From: Desulfovulcanus ferrireducens
GTDB taxonomy: Bacteria; Desulfobacterota; Desulfovibrionia; Desulfovibrionales; Desulfonatronovibrionaceae
DNA: 64,000 nt
NCBI RefSeq assembly: GCF_018704065.1
Contig: NZ_JAGUQP010000010.1
Location: forward strand, 1-64,000
Direction of reading: 5' to 3'
Of the stretch, positions 60,134 through 64,000 are shown in pieces (position 1 is the stretch's first letter; each line of letters starts with the position of its first letter). The notes below the pieces were generated by a model. It was not told the origin of the DNA, did no database searches, and saw only the letters and a list, made by a program, of their open reading frames with translations. The position numbers were made by a program, and so were the translations under genes.

Positions 60134-60237
60134 TTGACACTCCGTACTTCTCGCTTTTTGCGAGGATTAAATCCATTTTTTATATATTACGGCTCAATAT
60201 TTTTCACTGGCTATCAATACAAAAGAGGTTCGACTAA

Positions 60238-60663
60238 ATGTTAACTATCGTAGATCACCAAGAAGTGAAAAAAACTTTAAGCCAGGTCAAGACAATAGCC
60301 ATAATCGGGGCTAAAGACAAATCTGGCCAACCGGTAAACGATGTAGGACGCTATTTAATTCAAGCTGGTTTTACTGTCTATCCGGTACACCCAAAAAGGC
60401 AAAATGTATGGGGGCTCCCTACCTATACCAGTATCCTGGACATCCCTGACCAAATTGATTTGGTCAACGTTTTTCGCGCCCCGAAATTTTGCCCTGACCA
60501 TGCACGGGAGGTTTTACAACTCAAAAAACTTCCATTAATCTTCTGGCTACAACTGGGCATCCTCTCTGAAGAAAGCCGAAAGATTCTACAAGATAAACCC
60601 GTCTTGTTTATCCAGGACAAATGCCTGATGGTCGAGCATAAGCGACTCTTTGGCGACAGGTAA
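60238..60663 (+). CDS. CoA-binding (YccU-like) protein, 141 aa
   Basis: A single Rossmann domain of the CoA_binding type related to succinyl-CoA synthetase. Motifs are IAIIGAKDKSGQPVNDVGRYL, GFTVYPVHPKR and FWLQLGILSEES. The physiological role is unknown. It is divergent from mqnC, with about 100 bases between, and probably heads the short plus-strand series that follows. Confidence 0.88.
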   Translation: MLTIVDHQEVKKTLSQVKTIAIIGAKDKSGQPVNDVGRYLIQAGFTVYPVHPKRQNVWGLPTYTSILDIPDQIDLVNVFRAPKFCPDHAREVLQLKKLPLIFWLQLGILSEESRKILQDKPVLFIQDKCLMVEHKRLFGDR

Positions 60664-60743
60664 AGTGAGGCCAATTGGTGAATTTGGTATGATTGCTTAA
60701 ACTCGAAAATCAAAAAAATTAAACTTACAACAAGGTCAACAAC

Positions 60744-61205
60744 ATGTCAGAAAAACTCGCCTTTACCTGCCAAATGTGCGGGCAATGTTGTCAGGGCCAA
60801 GGTGGCATTGTGGTAACGAACGAAGAACAGCAAGTCATTGCCAGTTTTTTAAACCAGACTTTGGCAGACTTTAGAGAGATATATATTTACACCAAAGCAG
60901 GCAAAGACTTTATTCGCACCAATGATCAACAATTTTGCATCTTTTTTAAAAAGAGTTCCGGATGTTTGATTCATCCGGTCAAACCCAAAGTATGTCAGGC
61001 ATGGCCTTTTTTCAGAGGCAATTTGGTTGACAAGACTAGCTGGGAAATGGCTAAAGAGTATTGTCCAGGGTTATGCCGTGATGTCAGTTTTGAAGAATTC
61101 GTCCATCAAGGCCTTGCTTATCTACAAAAAAACGGCCTCATATCTAAAAAAGACCACCGGGAGGCCAATGCCCTGAAGGTCCAGGATGTTCAACAAAAAC
61201 TATAA
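60744..61205 (+). CDS. YkgJ-family cysteine cluster protein, 153 aa
   Basis: A small protein that probably binds metal or an iron-sulfur cluster. Cysteines come as CQMCGQCCQGQGG near the N-terminus and then CIFFKKSSGCLIHPVKPKVC (two segments), with a late CPGLC. This is the CxxCxxCC pattern of the YkgJ/UPF0153 family. Function is not established. Confidence 0.88.
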   Translation: MSEKLAFTCQMCGQCCQGQGGIVVTNEEQQVIASFLNQTLADFREIYIYTKAGKDFIRTNDQQFCIFFKKSSGCLIHPVKPKVCQAWPFFRGNLVDKTSWEMAKEYCPGLCRDVSFEEFVHQGLAYLQKNGLISKKDHREANALKVQDVQQKL

Positions 61206-61282
61206 ACTCATAGAGGTTTAATCCTTCTATTAACACCGCCTTTGCGGGACTAGCCTTGAGAGCCTAATTCCAAATTTTAAAC

Positions 61283-62029
61283 ATGAATACGAGTAAGTAC
61301 TATGAAATTCTTGGCCTGAGACCAGGAGCAAGCCTAGCGGAGCTCAAAAAAGCTTACCGCGCCCTGGCCTTTAAGTATCACCCTGACCTCAATAAAAATG
61401 ACCCCAGGGCTGGACAAAAATTTCAGCAGATAAATACTGCTTACGTCATTTTAAGGCAAAGTCTTGAATCTTCAGCAGGCAGGAGCCAGGATTTTACTAA
61501 TCCTAAACCTGAAAAAAATACACAAAAAACATCCTCAACAAAAAAAAATCAATCCCAGGCAAAACATACGCGCGATAAATCCCACCGCCAAAAATTTTAC
61601 GCCCGCCAGGAGGAGATTTTAAAAGAGATCTTAAATGATCCTTTTGCCAGACAGGTTTTTGAAGATATTTTTCAAAAAATAAAAAAGCGAGCTTCTGATG
61701 CCCCGGTACTCAAACAAAGAAGATTTAAAATTGAGTGGGGAAAATTTAACTTGGACCTGGATCTATCCCAGGGGCCAATCAAAGCAATTAAACAATGGCT
61801 GCGCAGGCAATTGGATGACGAACAAATCGTTTACCTACCGGCCCGCAAAATGCTCCCGGGCTCCAATTTACGCATTCAGGTTCAACATAAATGGTCTGGC
61901 CCGGCCAAAACCGTGAAGGTAACCTTGCCCCTGGATTTTACAGTTGGCCGACCTATCCGTCTTAAAGGACTCGGCCGGAAAATCGGCCCATGGAAAGGAG
62001 ACCTCTATCTGCGCTTTTTGGTCAAATAA
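61283..62029 (+). CDS. DnaJ-domain protein, 248 aa
   Basis: A J-domain co-chaperone. Residues 5-60 form the J-domain with the HPD motif ([11 protein letters not shown]). A lysine- and glutamine-rich linker (65-110) follows. The C-terminal part resembles the DnaJ substrate-binding domain ([21 protein letters not shown] and GDLYLRFLV). There is no zinc-finger region, so it is a CbpA-like or stand-alone J protein rather than DnaJ itself. Confidence 0.88.
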   Translation: MNTSKYYEILGLRPGASLAELKKAYRALAFKYHPDLNKNDPRAGQKFQQINTAYVILRQSLESSAGRSQDFTNPKPEKNTQKTSSTKKNQSQAKHTRDKSHRQKFYARQEEILKEILNDPFARQVFEDIFQKIKKRASDAPVLKQRRFKIEWGKFNLDLDLSQGPIKAIKQWLRRQLDDEQIVYLPARKMLPGSNLRIQVQHKWSGPAKTVKVTLPLDFTVGRPIRLKGLGRKIGPWKGDLYLRFLVK

Positions 62030-62066
62030 CGTGTAGATGTGAGGATGAGTGAAACGGAATTTTTAG

Positions 62067-62822
62067 ATGAGTTCCCTTATACGTCTTAATAAATTTCTGG
62101 CTCGGGCAGGAGTTTGCTCTCGAAGAAAAGCTGACGAACTCATTGCCCGGGGCCAAGTGCAGATCAACGGTCAGGTTACTACGGAGCTGGGGCAAAAAAT
62201 TGATCCGGCGAGGGATAAAGTGATAGTTGCGGGCAAAATCATCTCACCTGACCAAGTACTAAATAAAAAATTTACCTATGTCCTGATGAACAAACCTATT
62301 CAGGTGGTCACAACTTTAAAAGATCCCCAAGGCCGAAAAACTATCGTTTCTCTTCTGCCTCGTAGCCTGCAAAAGCAAAGGCTCTTCCCCGTTGGCCGTC
62401 TGGACTATTATTCCCAGGGACTCATTATTTTAACTGACGATGGCGAACTGACTTTACGCATGACTCATCCCAGATGGGAACATCCCAAAACTTATGAGGT
62501 CCTGGTCCGGGGCAAAATCACAGCGCATAAACTGGATACTATGTCCAAGGGTATGGTTTTAAGGGAAGGAGAAAAATTGGCCCCGGTTAAAGTAAAAATC
62601 ATCTGGCAAAAACCTGAGCTTGCTCTTCTGCGAATGACCCTTATCCAGGGCGTAAACAGACAGATCAGACGCATGTGCCGGGACCTTGACCTGACCGTAT
62701 TAAAACTTGAACGCACCCACCAAGGCCCTGTTAGCCTGGGTTCATTAAAACCAGGCCAGTGGCGATACTTACACCCCAAAGAAATCAAGGCCTTGCGTAA
62801 AAGTGTGGGGCTTCTTTCTTGA
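62067..62822 (+). CDS. 16S/23S rRNA pseudouridine synthase, RsuA/RluB family, 251 aa
   Basis: An S4 RNA-binding domain (RLNKFLARAGVCSRRKADELI) is followed by the catalytic domain with the Asp-bearing motif PVGRLDYYSQGLIILTDDG. Later blocks GVNRQIRRMCRDL and LKLERTHQGPVSLG fit RluB/RluE-type enzymes, which modify 23S rRNA. The exact target base cannot be read from the sequence. Confidence 0.92.
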   Translation: MSSLIRLNKFLARAGVCSRRKADELIARGQVQINGQVTTELGQKIDPARDKVIVAGKIISPDQVLNKKFTYVLMNKPIQVVTTLKDPQGRKTIVSLLPRSLQKQRLFPVGRLDYYSQGLIILTDDGELTLRMTHPRWEHPKTYEVLVRGKITAHKLDTMSKGMVLREGEKLAPVKVKIIWQKPELALLRMTLIQGVNRQIRRMCRDLDLTVLKLERTHQGPVSLGSLKPGQWRYLHPKEIKALRKSVGLLS

Positions 62823-62845
62823 GACGCACAACCATGCGTCTTTGC
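62823..62845. terminator. possible bidirectional terminator
   Basis: AGACGCA (62823-62829) pairs with TGCGTCT (62836-62842) around six bases, directly after the pseudouridine synthase stop and just before the convergent small gene's stop. The flanking T/A runs are short, so termination is uncertain. Confidence 0.45.
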
Positions 62846-63015
62846 TAATCAAAATTACGAACAATAACCTGTTCCCTGCGCAAGGGACACCAGCCAGGTG
62901 CATCCCCGGTTTCAATAACCCTGTATTTTGGGGTGGCGACACTGCACTTAGGTTTTTCCCCTGGGATAATTGTGCAAAACGGACATTCACTGCATTTTTT
63001 GACCACAATAATCAT
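62845..63015 (-). CDS. small cysteine-rich protein, 56 aa
   Basis: An ATG at 63015 with AGAGGT seven bases upstream opens a 56-residue frame. It has CSECPFC near the N-terminus (CxxCxxC), a further KCSVAT and then a WCPLRRE near the end, five cysteines in all, suggesting a small zinc or iron-sulfur protein. The start and downstream order fit a real gene, and it occupies the gap between the pseudouridine synthase and lolA. I do not know the function. Confidence 0.65.
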   Translation of the reverse strand: MIIVVKKCSECPFCTIIPGEKPKCSVATPKYRVIETGDAPGWCPLRREQVIVRNFD

Positions 63016-63124
63016 CGCTGACCTCTTTTATTAGTTAAGCAGTTTTTGGTTAAATGATTTACCATGCATACGCAGCCATTCAACCTTTCAACCACTTAAC
63101 AGAAATAACCACGTCTAACCCAAA

Positions 63125-63757
63125 TCATTCCTGAGTATTATCCTGTATTTGCACTCCCTTGGGAGGATTAAACTTAAACAAGCTATCCTCTAACAAAGGA
63201 TTTGGCTCAAGGTTTTTAAGTCTTACTTCATTGCCATTGCCAAAAAAATCCACCAGCAAGACTTTTTTTAAAAGAAAACTCTCCTGGTCCACCCAGATAT
63301 AGGCTAAGACCAGATTTGGTTCCGGATTTTTAGGTATGAGCTTGAGCTTGAACAACTCCTGGTCCAGTCCCTGGTTTTCTACTATAAAATCCTCTTTGAG
63401 ATTTGCCTGCCCGGAAATAAACCGGATCATGGTTTTAGAAGATAAAACTGTTTGCACAGGGTATTTATAAGCAATCTCTTCTTCGACAAAATAGTTCCAA
63501 ACTATGTCCTGCCCTACAATCAACAGCTCTGCTTCTGGCCTGCTCGTTTCCCAACGAATTAACCTGGGTTTTTTAAAATAAATTTTCCCGTAACGCTGCT
63601 CCTGTTCTTTAGTGGCGGCATTGGTCAAAATTTGCTCGAATTCAGCTTGAAATGCTTTCAGACTTTCGTACTGCTCCTGTACCTTACCGACAATATCCTG
63701 GGCCCAGACAGCGGAAGAAAAAAAAACAAAAAAAATAACCGCCACTCGTAAAAACAT
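63125..63757 (-). CDS. lolA: outer-membrane lipoprotein carrier protein LolA, 210 aa
   Basis: LolA ferries lipoproteins across the periplasm from LolCDE to the outer membrane. A signal peptide ends at VWAQD. The family fold is visible in YESLKAFQAEFEQIL, GKIYFKKPRLIRWE and FVENQGL-type blocks (IVENQGLDQELFKL). The Arg in RWE is the conserved hydrophobic-lid residue. Its transporter partners are at 15.6-17.5 kb. Confidence 0.93.
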   Translation of the reverse strand: MFLRVAVIFFVFFSSAVWAQDIVGKVQEQYESLKAFQAEFEQILTNAATKEQEQRYGKIYFKKPRLIRWETSRPEAELLIVGQDIVWNYFVEEEIAYKYPVQTVLSSKTMIRFISGQANLKEDFIVENQGLDQELFKLKLIPKNPEPNLVLAYIWVDQESFLLKKVLLVDFFGNGNEVRLKNLEPNPLLEDSLFKFNPPKGVQIQDNTQE

Positions 63758-63971
63758 ATCTACTCCTTTACCTGTGAAACATGAAGGTCAAAACGTGAAG
63801 AAAGGACTCGGGGCTTTACACTCACACAAACTTCTATTTACCGAACAAACAGACTTTCTTCAATACCCATTAAATCAGCGAGCAGACCTTAAAAAGATAG
63901 CCATAAATAACGGAAATCAACTTTCGAAGTTGGCTAACTCACTACAATTTCAACACTTTTGGAGAGCGCAT

Positions 63972-64000
63972 TTTTGGAAATGCATTACAAACAGCTTGGA
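63972..64000 (-). repeat. start of a third dispersed repeat copy (partial)
   Basis: The last bases (GAAATGCATTACAAACAGCTTGGA-like) match 57337-57361 with two or three changes. The window ends before more can be seen. No gene is supported between 63758 and 64000. Confidence 0.5.

Noticed and set aside
62769-63008. A 79-codon minus-strand frame near the pseudouridine synthase
   Set aside because: It is out of frame with the better supported 56-residue cysteine protein and overlaps the neighbouring gene's end.

Overview
The window looks like a piece of a moderately AT-rich Desulfobacterota genome, probably Desulfovibrionales or a close relative. This is inferred from gene content and order: a lysS-lolCD-bamA-ompH-lpxD-fabZ-lpxA-lpxI block, an atp operon holding b', b and F1 but no a or c subunit, the futalosine-route menaquinone gene mqnC, bactofilin, and RNase Y with its metallophosphoesterase neighbour. 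No rRNA or species-level marker is present.

Positions 1-13300 are accessory DNA: a type III-A (Csm) CRISPR-Cas locus read leftward. From right to left it holds cas6, cas10/csm1, csm2, csm3, csm4, csm5 and a CARF-RelE fusion effector, then leader 2 and array 2 (10 repeats). Beyond these lie a decayed 3' part of a second, diverged csm5, a second CARF protein with an unrecognised C-terminal domain, a small cysteine-containing ORF, one stray CRISPR repeat, a frameshifted BrnT-like/CopG-like toxin-antitoxin pair, leader 1 and array 1 (12 repeats). There is no cas1 or cas2. The two leaders are close to identical, whereas the two csm5 copies are clearly diverged, so the locus looks like a mosaic of two related type III loci. 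Short IS-end-like sequences of the same kind lie at both borders. Cas10 keeps both its HD and GGDD motifs, so it could make cyclic oligoadenylate for the two CARF proteins. Nearly all spacers can be read as protein-coding sense sequence on the strand a leftward-transcribed crRNA would bind, and two spacers from different arrays match the same short stretch of what seems to be one viral gene family.

Positions 14100-24000 (+ strand) carry lysS and an envelope biogenesis run (lipoprotein export, outer-membrane assembly, lipid A). Positions 24000-45700 (- strand) carry thrC, a UbiA prenyltransferase, tyrS, a YmdB-type phosphoesterase, rny, 6S RNA, zapA and a zapB-like ORF, glmU, the ATP synthase operon, bactofilin and the rod-shape operon mreB-mreC-mreD-mrdA-rodA. 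Positions 46000-55060 (+) carry a radical SAM protein, an alkyltransferase, the rpmH-rnpA-yidD-yidC-jag-mnmE block, lpxB, an oxidoreductase and tRNA-fMet; tRNA-Lys faces the other way. The last 8.6 kb hold dsbD, an M24 peptidase, mqnC, several small proteins, a pseudouridine synthase and lolA.

Outside the CRISPR region the most notable signals are these. mreC and rnpA both lack any ATG/GTG/TTG upstream of their conserved N-termini and appear to start at ATT. A terminator-like hairpin lies inside the rnpA coding sequence. Many intergenic spacers contain word-like, quasi-palindromic low-complexity DNA, and one such stretch has become part of the dsbD reading frame. A MITE-like repeat of about 400 bp occurs in inverted copies at about 31.7-32.1 kb and 57.3-57.7 kb. 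All function calls rest on reading motifs by eye; no database search was run.
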